Below, one piece after another: positions 22,517 to 34,100 of a DNA stretch of 64,000 nucleotides. The position numbers and the translations under genes were made by a program. Every line of letters starts with the position of its first letter. Within the stretch, counting starts at the first letter, position 1. The stretch is from Eopsaltria australis (taxonomy: Eukaryota; Chordata; Aves; Passeriformes; Petroicidae), in the NCBI GenBank assembly GCA_034509425.1, contig JAVTVJ010001136.1:186001-250000 (forward strand), given 5' to 3'. The notes under the pieces were generated by a model. The model was given only the letters and a program-made list of their open reading frames with translations, made no database searches and was not told where the DNA came from.

Positions 22517-24827
22517 TCAGCTGCAGAGGCAGGACAGGCAGATGACTGGTCAGAGCAGGGCAAAGCCAAGGTGACAGAGCCCCAAGGCAGGTGGGGGATC
22601 CTCCAGGGCTTGCAAGTCTCTGCTTAGCCCAGGCCATGCTGGAAGGGAGTTACAGCTTCCCCTGGCCACAGCTTAGCCCAGGCCATGCTGGAAGGGAGTC
22701 ACAGCTTCCCCTGGCCACACTCACCTGATGTCCCTGGTGCATTGATCTGTTGAAAAGCAAAGAGAGGGGTGAGTGTGCCCTTGGCAGCACCCTGAGCTCC
22801 CACGCAGAGTCCCCCTGGAGAGGGCACAGCTGCCACCCTGTGTCCTCGGGCCACTCACCTGACTTGGGCAGGATGGCCAGCAAGTCCTCAGTCAGGCCCG
22901 TGGTGGGGATGAGCTCCATGAACTTCTGCCGGAGCTGGGGACTCATGTCCTGCTCCCTTACTGCAGCCACACACCCAAAGTGGGGGCTGGTGAGTGTAAG
23001 GAATCCCAGCAGCCAGCCCCACAATGCTGCAGGGCAGCAGCTGTACCCCAGGGAAGGGCTAAGGTGAAGCCATGAACATGCAGGGTGGCCACCAGGCAAC
23101 CCACAGCTGCCCTGGGCTGGCAGCAAAGGGGCACAAGCCCCTTGGGAGGAATGACCCATTTGCTTGGGGTGATATGAGGTGGCTGACAGGATTGGGTTTC
23201 TGCAGCTGGGCTGGCAGACTGCAGAGGGCTCTGGTTCAACCTACAACCAGCTGGAGATATCTTTAGTGCAAGGTTTCATTCACCCCAAAATTAATTCCCT
23301 GGGTGATGGCCATGGGGTGCAGCTGGTGATGGCCCTGGGTAGTGGTGGGGAGCCCAGCCCCTGCCCGCCACCAGTGCCCCCATCCCTTCCCCAGAGCCAG
23401 GTCCCCATTCCCAGCACGCACTGAGGAGCTGCAGTGCCACGCTGGGCTCGGTCTCACTGTGCTGGGCCTCGTGCAGGACAGCGTAGTGGCTGTAGTCTGT
23501 CTCCATCACAAGCAGATCCCTCTTCTCTTGTGCTCCTAAGGGACCCCAGAGGTGATCAGCTGGGCAACATGGTACAGTCTGAGCCCTGCTGGGGCCTACA
23601 GCTCAGTGTTCCAGCCTCAAATTTGCCTGAGGGGGATATTAGGAAGGAACCCCTGTGCGATGTGGAGGAGCCAGGTGCCCACCTCACCACAACCTCTCCC
23701 TGAGTTGTGGAGGCAGAGGGGCTAAGCCCACCTCCCACTGCTTCCAAGGCATGGGGGGCTGAGGATGCCCAGCCTCTATTTCAGGGTACCCGTGGCTCCA
23801 AAGCCCCACACATACCCATGTAGTGCCCCGCCTGCCCACTCTGCTGAAAGAGCAGCTCAAACTTTTGGCATTTGTCCATCCTGGAAAAGGAACATGAAAA
23901 AGACAAATGTGTCTGGACACCACATGGGAGGGCAGTGGGATGGTGGGCACAGGGGGGAGCCCAGCCTGCCCAGGGGGATGCACCACGGCAGGACTGGCCA
24001 GCTTGGGGCAGTAGGTCTGGGGGAGTTGCTGTGGTGGGGAAGGGACTCCCTGGCCCAACGGGGAACATGGCGAGCAGGATGGACACTTACAGGGGCCAGA
24101 CCAAGTTCAATGCCAGGTCCCCTTCTGACATGAAGCTGATGATGGCCATGGGTGACTTCATTTCATCCTTTATCTTCAGGAAGAGGGAGCAGTTGGAAGC
24201 GATGGCGGTGACATGCCACACCCCTGCAAACTGCAGCAGGACATCACCAGTGGAATTAGAAAAAGATGTGGGGACCTTCCAGGGGGACCTGCACCCCTCC
24301 ATAGGGGATCTGGCAGCCCACTACAGAAATTTGCCGACCTGCATTGCACCTGCCAGTCTGTGGGGACCTGCCACCCTCTTCAGGGACCTGCTACTCTCTA
24401 TGGGGACCAGCCAGCTTCCTCCATGCAGAACACCCTGTCCTGCCCATGCCAGGAGTACAGGTGCAGCACCTGGCTCACGTTCCCTGGGGAAGTGCCACAC
24501 ACTTGGAGACATCATGGCCCCACGTGTTTGTGTCCTTGCAGTGAGGCTACTGCTGGTGCTGGACACAGCAGCCAGGACTAACCTGGTTTTGCACAGGCTC
24601 TCCTGCAATCTGCCCTGAAGTTAGCTCAGGAATGGGGCTGCCAGGTGCCCAGGGGTGCAGCACAGGCCCCTTGCCCCAGCCAGCCCCTCCAGCCCAGGCA
24701 GGATGTGCCAGGCAGCACCCTGTGCAGTTACCTTCTTGGTGTCCAGGTCTGGCTGTACAGGGACCTGGGCCCCTGCTCGCAGTAGGCAGAGCAGGGCGAG
24801 TGCCAGGCTGGGCAGTGCTGCTGCCAT
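22517..24827 (-). CDS. LCN15/CAL-like secreted lipocalin
   Basis: Seven exons: 24732-24827, 24091-24230, 23816-23880, 23422-23535, 22859-22960, 22725-22746 and the last codons at 22520-22517 (AG joins C to give Ser, then TGA). The product is 180 residues. Residues 1-20 form a signal peptide (ends RAGA). The GVW motif is at 35-37, TDY at 113-115 and Arg140 in the third lipocalin region; Cys83 and Cys175 are the expected disulfide. The 'ASNC..FL..KD' stretch (43-54) and 'ILPKSDQC' (168-175) resemble human LCN15 and the chicken chondrogenesis-associated lipocalins (CAL beta/gamma), which bind small hydrophobic ligands. It lacks the catalytic cysteine position of PTGDS (Lys57-Ser58-Pro59 there), so I expect a carrier, not an enzyme. 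It sits between PTGDS and EXFABP, all minus strand. Which CAL it equals is undecided. Confidence 0.85.
22622..22719. repeat. 49-bp tandem duplication
   Basis: Two adjacent copies (22622-22670 and 22671-22719) differ only by t/c at one base. The duplication lies in the last intron of the LCN15-like gene, starting only about 5 bases inside the exon 6 donor (GTGAGT at 22724-22719). Confidence 0.95.
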
Positions 24828-24870
24828 CCTTGCCCCGGAGTGGATGTGGGCAGGACAGGCTGCACCCACC

Positions 24871-24876
24871 TTTATA
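24871..24876 (-). promoter_or_regulatory. TATA box of the LCN15-like gene
   Basis: The minus strand reads GCTATAAAGG about 45 bp upstream of the ATG at 24827. A TTATGCAA word (24914-24921) lies about 40 bp farther upstream, as it does in the PTGDS promoter. Confidence 0.75.
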
Positions 24877-24924
24877 GCCCCCACTGTTGGCAGCACTGCT
24901 GCCCATGCCAGTTTTATGCAACAG

Positions 24925-25735
24925 GTTACACAAGAGCAGGGATAACCTGTGCCCAGCTTTGGTGACAGTGCTGGCCCTGTCCCCACCAGATGCCCAGTCC
25001 CAGATGAATGCAGCCTTGTGTAAGACCCAGCCCAGAGCACGTCAGGACTCAGTGCCACCCTGTGCCTGCTCTGTGTCGGGGGGGAGCATGAGGTGCATCC
25101 AGGAGCCCCCTCCTGGCTGTTCCCACTGGTTCTAGGATCTGTCAGTGATGGGACAGATCCTGCCTCAGGATCCTCAGTGCCAGAGAATGGTTTTGCTGGT
25201 GTTCTACGCCAGGCTGAATCATAGCCCAGTGCCCTCAGAAGGGCTGGTGGCTTCTTAGGCTGGTGGCAGCAGGCTCTGACCCCACTGTTGGAGATGGTCT
25301 GGGTTCATAGGATGGAACCCAGGGGGTGGCCAGGGTTGAGCTCACAGATATCCTTCTGCTTCATGTCCATCCTTCCCCAAACTTGTGGAGACCCCCTGAT
25401 TGCCCATCATCCCATTCCCATGCTGTCAGCCTGCTCTACAGCAGGGAAACCAAGGCAGGGAGGCTGGGGGAGCCCAGGGTGCCCCAGGGGCAGAGGGGGT
25501 GCAGATGCCCCAGTGGGTCCTAGCCTCAGGGAGCCCTTTTTCTGGGACAGGGCAGGTTCAGTGGCCAGGCAGCCCCATGGGGCAGGGCTGTGAGTGCACA
25601 TGGAGTGTCAGCCCAGCAGCTCCACAGCCAAGAGCTGGTGGCCACCCTGACCCCTAACCCCAGTCCCAACCCTACTGGCCATGCTTTCCCCTCCCCATCG
25701 CCTCGTTTGGGGCTGCCCCACAACAATCCAGCAGA
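24925..25735. other. Intergenic interval between PTGDS and the LCN15-like gene
   Basis: It holds the upstream flank of the LCN15-like gene and the region beyond the PTGDS poly(A) site. I see no exons or recognised repeats. Confidence 0.5.
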
Positions 25736-25748
25736 CAAAGGCTGGTTT

Positions 25749-25754
25749 TTTATT
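25749..25754 (-). terminator. PTGDS: PTGDS polyadenylation signal
   Basis: AATAAA on the minus strand, inside a likely non-coding exon 7 whose acceptor (CTTTTCCAG) ends at 25,917. The transcript should end near 25,730. Confidence 0.75.
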
Positions 25755-26176
25755 GGCTTTAATTGAGACAGGGAAAAGGAGACAGGTATGGGTTGTGAAG
25801 CCAGGGAGCGAAGTCTGCTGCGGTGCTGGGGAGGGCACTGGCGGTCACATGGGACAGGGTGGTCACCAGGGTGGGGGGCTGTTGGGGCTCTGGCTGGCAG
25901 CAGCTGCTGGATCCGCCTGGAAAAGATGGGGCACGAGCATGGCTGGACTGTGGGAGACCAGGTGACACACGGTGGGGGACATGGGCCTGGCCAGCCCCAC
26001 ACTGAGTGGGTGGGCACCCCACAGGGCTGGGTAGGGAATCTCCAGTAGGTGTGAGGAGAGGAGCAGCCTGGGGAAGGGTTGTGGAGGGGCTGGAGGCTCT
26101 GTAGGGTGATGTGGCTTTAAGCATCCCCATGCGCTCCCGCAGGGCTGGTCTGAGGCCCAGCGAGGGCAGGACTCAC

Positions 26177-28269
26177 CTAAGCAGCATCTGCCATGCATTT
26201 GTCTGCAGGAGGAAGAAACAGGGAGATCAGCTCCTCTGGGGGCTGTGGGACCTCAGCCCCCCTGAGGGATCCTGAATGGGGGCACCCCATGGCTGGCCCC
26301 ATGCTGGCCCCACAGAGAGGCAGGGACAAGCCAGGAGGGTCTCCTCCCTCTCAGTCCCCCTATGATATCTCAGACCCTGCTCCCCAACACCCTTCCTGTG
26401 CTCCCAGCCTCACCTGTCTGGGGCAGGACGAGGATCTCGTCGTCTGTCAGGCCCTGTGCCCTGGAGAACTGGGTGAACATCTCCAGGCGCTCAGGACTCA
26501 GCTCCTTTGTCCGGCCTGCGCCAAGAGCAGGGTGAGAGGCAGCCCCCCACATCCACCAGCACAGGGGCTCAGGCAGCCCAGCAAGGGGGTCCCAACCCAG
26601 GATCATCCCCCCATGGTCACTTCAGCTTGGGGAATGACCCCAACCCTGCCCTTCTCCCATGGGAAAGACAGACATCTCGAGGGGGCAGCATAGGGGTCCC
26701 AGAGCAGACATACTGTAGAGCAGCACCATAGTGGAGGAATCAGTGCTCTTGGAGATCTGGGTGGCCACCATAGCATACTCCTCGTAGTTGGTCTCCACCA
26801 CATGGATGTTGTGCTTGCTGCCCCAGCCTGTGGGGAACACGGGGCATGGCTCAGCCTTGAGCTCCAAACCAACCCCAAGGCAGGAGCAGGGACAGCAGGG
26901 CTGTGAGCGTGTCCAGGGCTGCAGCATGGGAGCTGGGCACTCACGTGGATTGGTGTAGCTGAACCGCCCTGGCTGCTCTGTCTTGACATAAAGACTGTTC
27001 CTCGTCACGCACTGGTCACCCCTAGGGAGCACAACAGCAGGGGATGCACCAGAGGCCACCCCCAGCACCCCCTCCCTGCTCACCCCCTCCCCATGCCCCA
27101 TACTTGGGGTAGGTGGAGGTAACTTCCAAGTTCCCCTCTGCAGTGGTGGAGATGTCGGTGGTGCACATCTTCATCAGGTGCCTCTTCTCCTTGAACCAGT
27201 TCGAGTTGGAGGCCAGGCCGATGCTGTACCATCTCCCTGTGAGCTGCACACAACCTCCACTCAGCCCCAGCGGGGCACTCACCCCTCAGCCCCCACCAGC
27301 CCCAGCGAGGGCCATGTCCCTCTCCCCTGGCAGCCCATTCCCCACAGCAGGACAGTGTCCCAGGGTCCTCATTTCGCAGGGAGCTGCTACAGCTCTTGGC
27401 AACCACAAAACCCAGGAACAAGGAAATCCCAGTTTCATGACATGCCCTTCATTGCCCCTGGGTGTTTTCTTCCTCTTTGCCCCAAGCCCAGGGAGTGTGA
27501 CAGGACTGCCTGGCTCTGAGATGCCATTTCCATCCATCTGGGGGAGTGAGGAGGGGTCAGGACACTGGGTCCAGCACAGCTGATTCCACTCCGGTGTATG
27601 GAGCCAGCAGTGTGATGTCCTTGAGGGGAACTGCCAGCCTTGGAGAGCAGCTGTGCTGGGATTATTCTTGCAGCACATCCCAGACCCCTGTCTTTGCCTC
27701 CCTCCATCCCCATCACCTCCCTGGGGTGGCTGTATCCCCCAGGACCTTTCCAGGGGCAGAGGGGTGTAGGGGACACCCCAGCACAGTAGCCCTTGGTTTT
27801 TTGTGGCCCTGGGCTGGGGTCTTCGTTGGGGAGGAGTTCCCATGGCCCATCTCTGTGCTGTCAGAGACTGCTTTTCTCACTCTCCCCTGTAAGATCCATG
27901 TGCATCCACACCCACTCCACCGTACAGCAGCAGCTTGGACCCATGCCTAACCCGGGGTCCTGCCCCACAGACTGGAGCCTGGATGCTGGATTCCTTCCAG
28001 AGCCACCAAACCCAGGTGCTGGGAGATCCCCAGGATGGGGGGCTGTACGTGCACCAGTGCGAGCCTGGCCCCCCATCCACCTGCACCACCCCCTCCCCAC
28101 GTTTCCAGGGCAAGGATTCCCCAAAACACCCCAAACCTCCACAGAGGTGATGCCGGTTGGCCTGGGTCACCTTATCCTGCTGGAAGTCAGCTTGGACAGG
28201 AATGCTGTCCTGGGCGTGCAGTGTCCCAAGCAAGGCCAGCCCCAGGACGCCGAGCACTGTGGCCTGCAT
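26177..28269 (-). CDS. PTGDS: Lipocalin-type prostaglandin D2 synthase
   Basis: Six coding exons: 28171-28269, 27104-27243, 26945-27021, 26714-26827, 26414-26515 and 26177-26202, giving 185 residues. A signal peptide covers about residues 1-19 (MQATVLGVLGLALLGTLHA). The GRW motif is at 36-38. Cys60 in 'LMKMCTT' matches the catalytic cysteine (Cys65 in human) that isomerises PGH2 to PGD2; Cys84 and Cys180 form the disulfide. 'SVPVQ/SIPVQ..FQQDK' and 'ASNSNWFKEK' are hallmark stretches of avian PTGDS. Unlike the human SNSSW sequence, SNSNW here is not an N-glycosylation sequon. The protein also carries retinoids and bile pigments in other species and is secreted. The stop TAG abuts the exon 6 donor, as in EXFABP. 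The enzyme call rests on the conserved Cys and strong similarity; activity is inferred. Confidence 0.92.
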
Positions 28270-28341
28270 GGCAAAGCCGAGCCGAGCAGAGCTGAGAGCT
28301 GGAGGCAGAGCGCTGCAGTGCCGGAGAAGCTGTCGAGCCCC

Positions 28342-28348
28342 TATTTAT
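28342..28348 (-). promoter_or_regulatory. PTGDS: PTGDS TATA-like box
   Basis: The minus strand reads CCATAAATAG about 75 bp upstream of the ATG at 28269, predicting a transcription start near 28,315. TTATGCAA at 28401-28408 lies about 55 bp upstream of it. Confidence 0.65.
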
Positions 28349-28409
28349 GGGCAGGCATTGCGGGGGCCCTGGGGAGCCAGCCCTGCCTCCCCCCGTGCCG
28401 TTATGCAAG

Positions 28410-30895
28410 CTGGAGCAGGACACAGCTGCAGCCAAAGGGCAAACAGGGGATCCTGCAAATGCTTCTCTCCTGCTGATAGACGTATTTGCTCCAGGGTGCC
28501 AAACTGCTCTGCTGTGAAAACAGTCAGCAGCCAGCACAGGGGCCGCCCTGCCCCCAGCACTGCCGGGCCGGGGAGCAGCCCATGGACAGGGGCCAGTGCT
28601 GCCCCATCCACACAGGGTGGCCTCACTCGGACCCAGGGTGGGGCTGCAGTGACATGGAAGAAAAGTCCAGTGCCTGCCACGTCCCAACCCACGGGACTTG
28701 ACATCAGTCTGTGCTCCTGCGAGACCCCCTGCTTTGCCTCGACTCAAGTCACTGCATCACCCAAGGCAGCATCTCTGCTGGCCCCAGCACCCTCGGGGTG
28801 TGTCCCACTGGTGAGCCGGGGAGCCCCATGTTCAGCTCCCTGGGGATCAGCATGCAGCCACAGGCACCCTACAATTTCACACCCCACGTGCCCCACCACC
28901 CTGCGCCCTTTGCCAAGAGGGGCTGGAGGCGCCCTCCCCCTTGGTTTGAGGTCACCAGCGGGTACTGTGGTGCCCCCCTTAATCTGGCGACCCCCCTACA
29001 GGGTGAGGGCAGGGGATATATGCTGCGTGCCAGCAGCAACGTCCGTGGGTAAGGCAGGGTTTGGGCAGGGCTGGCTATGCCGGGCAGAGCCTCAGCCCCG
29101 CGGCGCAGCCCTGCCAAGGTGCTTTACGTAAGGAGAATGTTTTCACAACAACTGGTTTTCCCCTGGCAGCCCCCCCTGCACATTCCCTTCCCCGCGCCCC
29201 GCTGCGAGGCCGCCCTGCCCCGCGCACCCCGCGCCTGCCCGGCCCCGCGGATTTATGAAAACAAAACAAAAGCTGAGCCAGGCAGGACTGGACATCACGA
29301 GAGCCTGGCTGGGGCCCCGCATGCTAGGCCGGGGCTCAGTCTTTCCCGGAGCTCACCCTCAGGGTGCCGGGGAAACTGTCCATCGGGCACAGAGGCAGGG
29401 AGCACCCGGGGGCGTCACTGTCACCTGGCACTGTGGCAGGAACACTAAGTCCCCCCTGCTGCCAGGTACCCCCATCTCCCTGCCTAGGTGCCAGGAGGGG
29501 GTGCCCGATGGATTCCCGTGTGGTGTCCGGCTCTCCCGGGGGATGGCAAAGCTGGGAGCCAGCCCAAGGACCTGGGTGGCAAAGCTGGTGCAAGCTCAGG
29601 AGTTTGGGAGCACTGGGGGGCACAGGGAGACACCAACGGTGGCAAGGGGCAGAAAGAGCAGGGCTGGGGGCAGGACGGGGTACCTGGGCCGTGAGTCCGT
29701 GTCGCAGCTGGACACAGACTCTTGGACATTACCCGGGTGTTTGTACCCAGAAATGGTTTAGCCCCAACGACAGATGGGCTGAGCTGGAATGAGGGGTGTG
29801 GGGAATCCTTGAGGACTAGCCCAGCTCCCCAGGGCTCTCCCCTTCCTCCCTTATCCGTCTTCCGAGTGCAGGCACTTCGGGCTGCAGGTAAAATGAACTG
29901 GACCCATCACAGCCCGGCTCTGTCAGGCTCGGGGGGCGGCCGGGCTAGACACGGCTGCCCTGCACGTGGGAGGCGAAAACAGGGGCTAGCTCCGGACACA
30001 TCACGTGCCTTCCCTTACATAATTCCCTGATAAACAACATGTGTTACCAGTTCCCGCTAGGATTGCAAAACGCCGTTGCTGAGGGCAGAGGGCTGCTCCC
30101 CGCCCGGGGGCTGCGGGGGGGGACGGGGCCCCGCAGCTGCTGCCGGCTGCTCCCTGTCCCTTCCTGAAGCCAGAGGCTGCCGCCGGCCGCTCCGTGCCTG
30201 TCCCCTCCTGGAGCCACAGGCAATGTGATGCGTGGCAGGACGGCCTCAGCCGGGCTCCACACACAGAGAGGAGTCGTCCGATGAGGGGCTGCAGCACCAA
30301 CCCTGGGGTCTCCCCTGGTGCAAGACCCTGCAGCCCTCACAGCCCCCCAGTCCCCTGCCTGTCTCTCGGAGAGGGGCTGGCTGTGTGGGCAGGGGTCCAG
30401 CGCAGGCAGCAGCCCCTCGGGGAATGCACTCTGCAGGACTGGGGCAGGGGAACGGGGTGTTTCCCAGCCCTGGAGGCCCTGGGGATGGGAAACAGGACTG
30501 TGGGACCAAGATTTCCTCCCCTGAGGTCCCTGGGTGATCTCCCAGCTTGCTGGGGGAAAAGGCAGATGCTGTGCTCTCCCCAGTGCCCCTAATCCATGCC
30601 CACTGTGACTCCAGGCTTGGTGCTGTGCCCCTCAGTGCTGGGCCCTCCCCTGCCCCTGCCAGCTCGACCACAGGCACCACGTCACAGGAACCACCATAAT
30701 TCCAGCCCTGTCCCATGGCTGGGGAGGGCTCACAGAGAAGATGTGGGGGGTCTGAGAAGATGGAAGGGGCCTGTGCAGCCCCTCAACACCCCCTCAGCAT
30801 GCCCCAGCCAGGAGCACGTGTCCCAGGCACTGACAGCCTGTGGCAGAGGCAGTGCTGGCCTGGCTGGGGCAGACCAAGAGGTGACTGGCCGGTAC
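28410..30895. other. Intergenic interval between C8G and PTGDS
   Basis: GC-rich, with a CpG-dense patch near 29,170-29,250 and another near 30,095-30,210. No exon could be supported. A 324-codon plus-strand frame at 28,157-29,131 runs antisense over PTGDS exon 1 and looks like a GC artefact. The patches might be upstream regulatory sequence of PTGDS. Confidence 0.45.
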
Positions 30896-30918
30896 ACCTG
30901 AGGCTCTTCTCTGAGGCG

Positions 30919-30924
30919 TTTATT
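30919..30924 (-). terminator. C8G: C8G polyadenylation signal
   Basis: AATAAA on the minus strand (AATAAACGCC), about 230 bases after the C8G stop at 31154-31156. Confidence 0.75.
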
Positions 30925-31153
30925 GGGGTGTTGCCGGCTGCTGCAGGAGAGTGGGGCATAGAGCGCTGGGGGCACAGGACAAGGACAGACAGCTGCCAGC
31001 ACAGCTGGAGGGGCTGAGGAGCCCCAGGGCTGGCTGCAGAGCTGTGGTGCAGCAGTGCGAGCTGACGCGAGTGTGGCTCAGACCTCAGTGGCCTTGGGCA
31101 GCTGGCTGAGGTGACGGCTGAGCTCTGGGATCCCTTGGCAACTCCATCTGCAC

Positions 31154-34100
31154 CTACAGCTTCATTTCTGGAAGGAAGAGAAGTGCTGAGGAGCTGGGGG
31201 GGTGTCCAAGCCCAGCACCAGGGCTGGAGACTTACCTCTGCCTCCCCAAGCACCAATGACAAGTGATAGAGCTGTCCCCAGGGACCCCAGCCCTCACCCC
31301 AGGGTGCCCCTGTGCCAGGATATCTAATCCCAAACCAGCCCTCACCCCAGGAAATACCAATATAGATCCATCAAGCCCAGTCTGATCCATGTGTGACATG
31401 AGTGGGGCCAGGATGTACCTGATGCCCATCCTGAGTGGCGATTTGCCACACAAGGGCACAGACTGTTCTGGGGAATGGCCTGGCATGGCCTCTCCCTTGC
31501 CAGAACAGCATTCCCTCACTCCTGGGGCAGGACCACATGGACATGGTGCAGTGTGGATCTGGCCCAGTGTGCCCAGCCCACAGCTAGGACAGGGATACCC
31601 CACTGGTGCCCAGTGTGGGTCGAAGCCTGGCACATGGGGGCACCCAGCGCATCACCCAGCATCCCCAACTCACCATCGAGGATGTGAAACTCATCTGCAG
31701 AGTCACAAAACCCTGCAAGAGACAGAGCCCATGGGGGTCACCTTGTCTGGGACCTGGCACCCTCTAGCCCCTGCACCCCCAGGACATTGCAGGGTACAGC
31801 CCCATCTCTGTCCCTGGGGTGGCCGGAGCATCGGGACAGAACCACAGGGGTCTCCCCGAGAGCTGTGTGCCACCCACCGTAGGTGGGGAAGTAGTAGGTC
31901 ACATCCTCACTCAGACCCACGGCCTTGACATGCTGCTCGAACTTGTCCACGACAGCATCACTGACCAGGCTGCTCCGTCCTGCACGTGGGGAGACACCAT
32001 CAGTGGCCTAAGGCCCTACCTGGCCCTGCCCCAAAGCCCCCCATGTCCCTGCACAAGGCTCAGGGCCCAGGGGGCTTCCAGTTCAGAGAAGTGGGTTCCC
32101 AGCTCCCCTCCTTACCAGCTCTCCCACAGCATCTGGGGACAATTCTCCAGCTGGGGAGTGACCCCCATTCCCATGTTGGGTCCTCCAAGGCTTCTGAGTC
32201 CAGCACAGGTTTCCCACCCCTGTCCTTCACCTGCCATGAGGCCCTGAGCCCCAACCTACCATAGAGCTTAACAGAGATGCTGCGGCCCTTCTGGTAATAG
32301 AGGATGACAAAGCTGCTGGGGTCAGCCTCACCCACCACCACATCCACTTTGCTGCTTTTCCTATGGCCTGGGAAGGATGAAAAGATAGCCCAGTTAGTCC
32401 CAGTCATCCTGGTTAGCCCCAGCACCATCCAGGAGCTTCATTTCACCATAAGCTGGGTGTACAAGGGGTGAAAATCAGGGTCAGAGTGGGGCAGCCCCAC
32501 AGGCACCAGCCCATGGTGTCACCCATGATGGTATCTGGCACTTGGGGACCCAAGACATAAAATACTAGGAGGACACTAGGAAGAGGGCTGGGGCTTCAGC
32601 AGCCTCCTGCCACCCCAGACCAGTCTCCCTCACCCTTCAGCAGGAAGTGTCCAGGAGCCTGGGCAGGAAGGTAGTGCTGCCTGATTTCCCAGCACATCCT
32701 ATCCCTGCATGGGGAGAGGAAGAGGAGATGTCAGCACTTGCTGTGGAGGATCTTGGTGGGTACCTGCCCACCCTCCCTGCCAGGGCACACATGCTGTCTG
32801 TTTCCTTGGTGCTTTGTTTTCTTCCCAGGGAAAGATGTCCCAGAACACTGGGGAGACTTTGTCAGAGATCCTGAGCCCAAAATCTGCTGAGTCCAAGGAG
32901 TTCCGGCCACCTCCCTGCAGCACTGAGCCTGGTCAAGACCTCAGGCCCCACCAGACTGGGGAAAGTGCTCACAGATGTGCTGAAGGTCCCCATCCTCAGA
33001 CATGCTGCCCCTGGGATAGTCCCAAGAGCCAGTCCTGGGCTGGGCAGCCATGGAGCCACCATGTGCCTCAGTTTTGCCAGCCTGGCTGTCCCCACACTGA
33101 CAAGCCTGGGCACCCCCAGCCCAGCCTGGGCTAGTGGCCATGTGGGTGGCAGGGTGCCCATCATGGCAAGGGCACCCATTGTGGCCAGGGCTTCTATTAC
33201 AAAACTGCCTGGAGAGTATCCCACCCCCACTTGGCTCTGGGGAAGCTCAGTCCTCCTTGGAGCCTGTGGCCAGGGCACTGACCTGCTTTCAGAGTCCCCA
33301 TCCCAGGGCACCCATCCTGCTCTGACCTGTCTGCAGCATCCCTGTCCCTGTCCCTGCCTGCAGCCCCTGTGCCCAGCATCACTCACAGCTTCCTGAAGGT
33401 GCTGATGGCCAGGCTCTGCCCGTCCGGGACGGTCACTGTCACCATCGTGGGCTCCAGATGGTGGCTGTGCTCTGCCAGGTAGCTGCAGCGGGAGGCCATG
33501 CCGACCAGGAACCACTTCCCTGAGAGCTGCATGGCACAGGGGTGGCACCATCTACAGAGCCACCAGCCTGAAGAGCCACCACCCAACCACCCTGAGCACC
33601 CTCCTTCCCCTCACTTGGCACCTCTGCCCACGCCCTGTCCCTTGGGCAGAAGGAGCCTGACATGAGGACAGGCTAGGGGTGCGCAGGGGATGTCTAAGGC
33701 ACCTGCCCATGGCTCACACTGCCCACAGCACTTTGGGCACCCCAGTGCCACACTGGATGTGTGCTGGGCATCACTTTATGCTGCAGTCCCAGCTGCCCCA
33801 ACAGCAGAGCCCCGAGCTCGACCCAAGCCTCAGAGTGAGGGCGGCTGCAGCGGCGCTGTGGCAGCTCCAGATGGGTGAGGACGCGGGGATGCCTGAGGGG
33901 CTCCGTGGGCAGTGCTACAGGCAGTGCTGGCGCTCAGCCGGGCCCTGGCAGCCCTGGCTGCGTGTGGGGGCAGCGAGGGGCTCGGGCTGGGGATGGGCTG
34001 GGACGCTCAGTCTGGGGAGGACAACGGGGCTCAGCCCTGGAGGAGGACACGGGACGGGCTGCAAGGGTGGGCCTGGGGGGGGAGGGCACAGGGGCTCAGC

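Noticed and set aside
28157..29131. 324-codon plus-strand open frame
   Set aside because: Antisense to PTGDS exon 1 and its promoter, low-complexity composition and no recognisable family.
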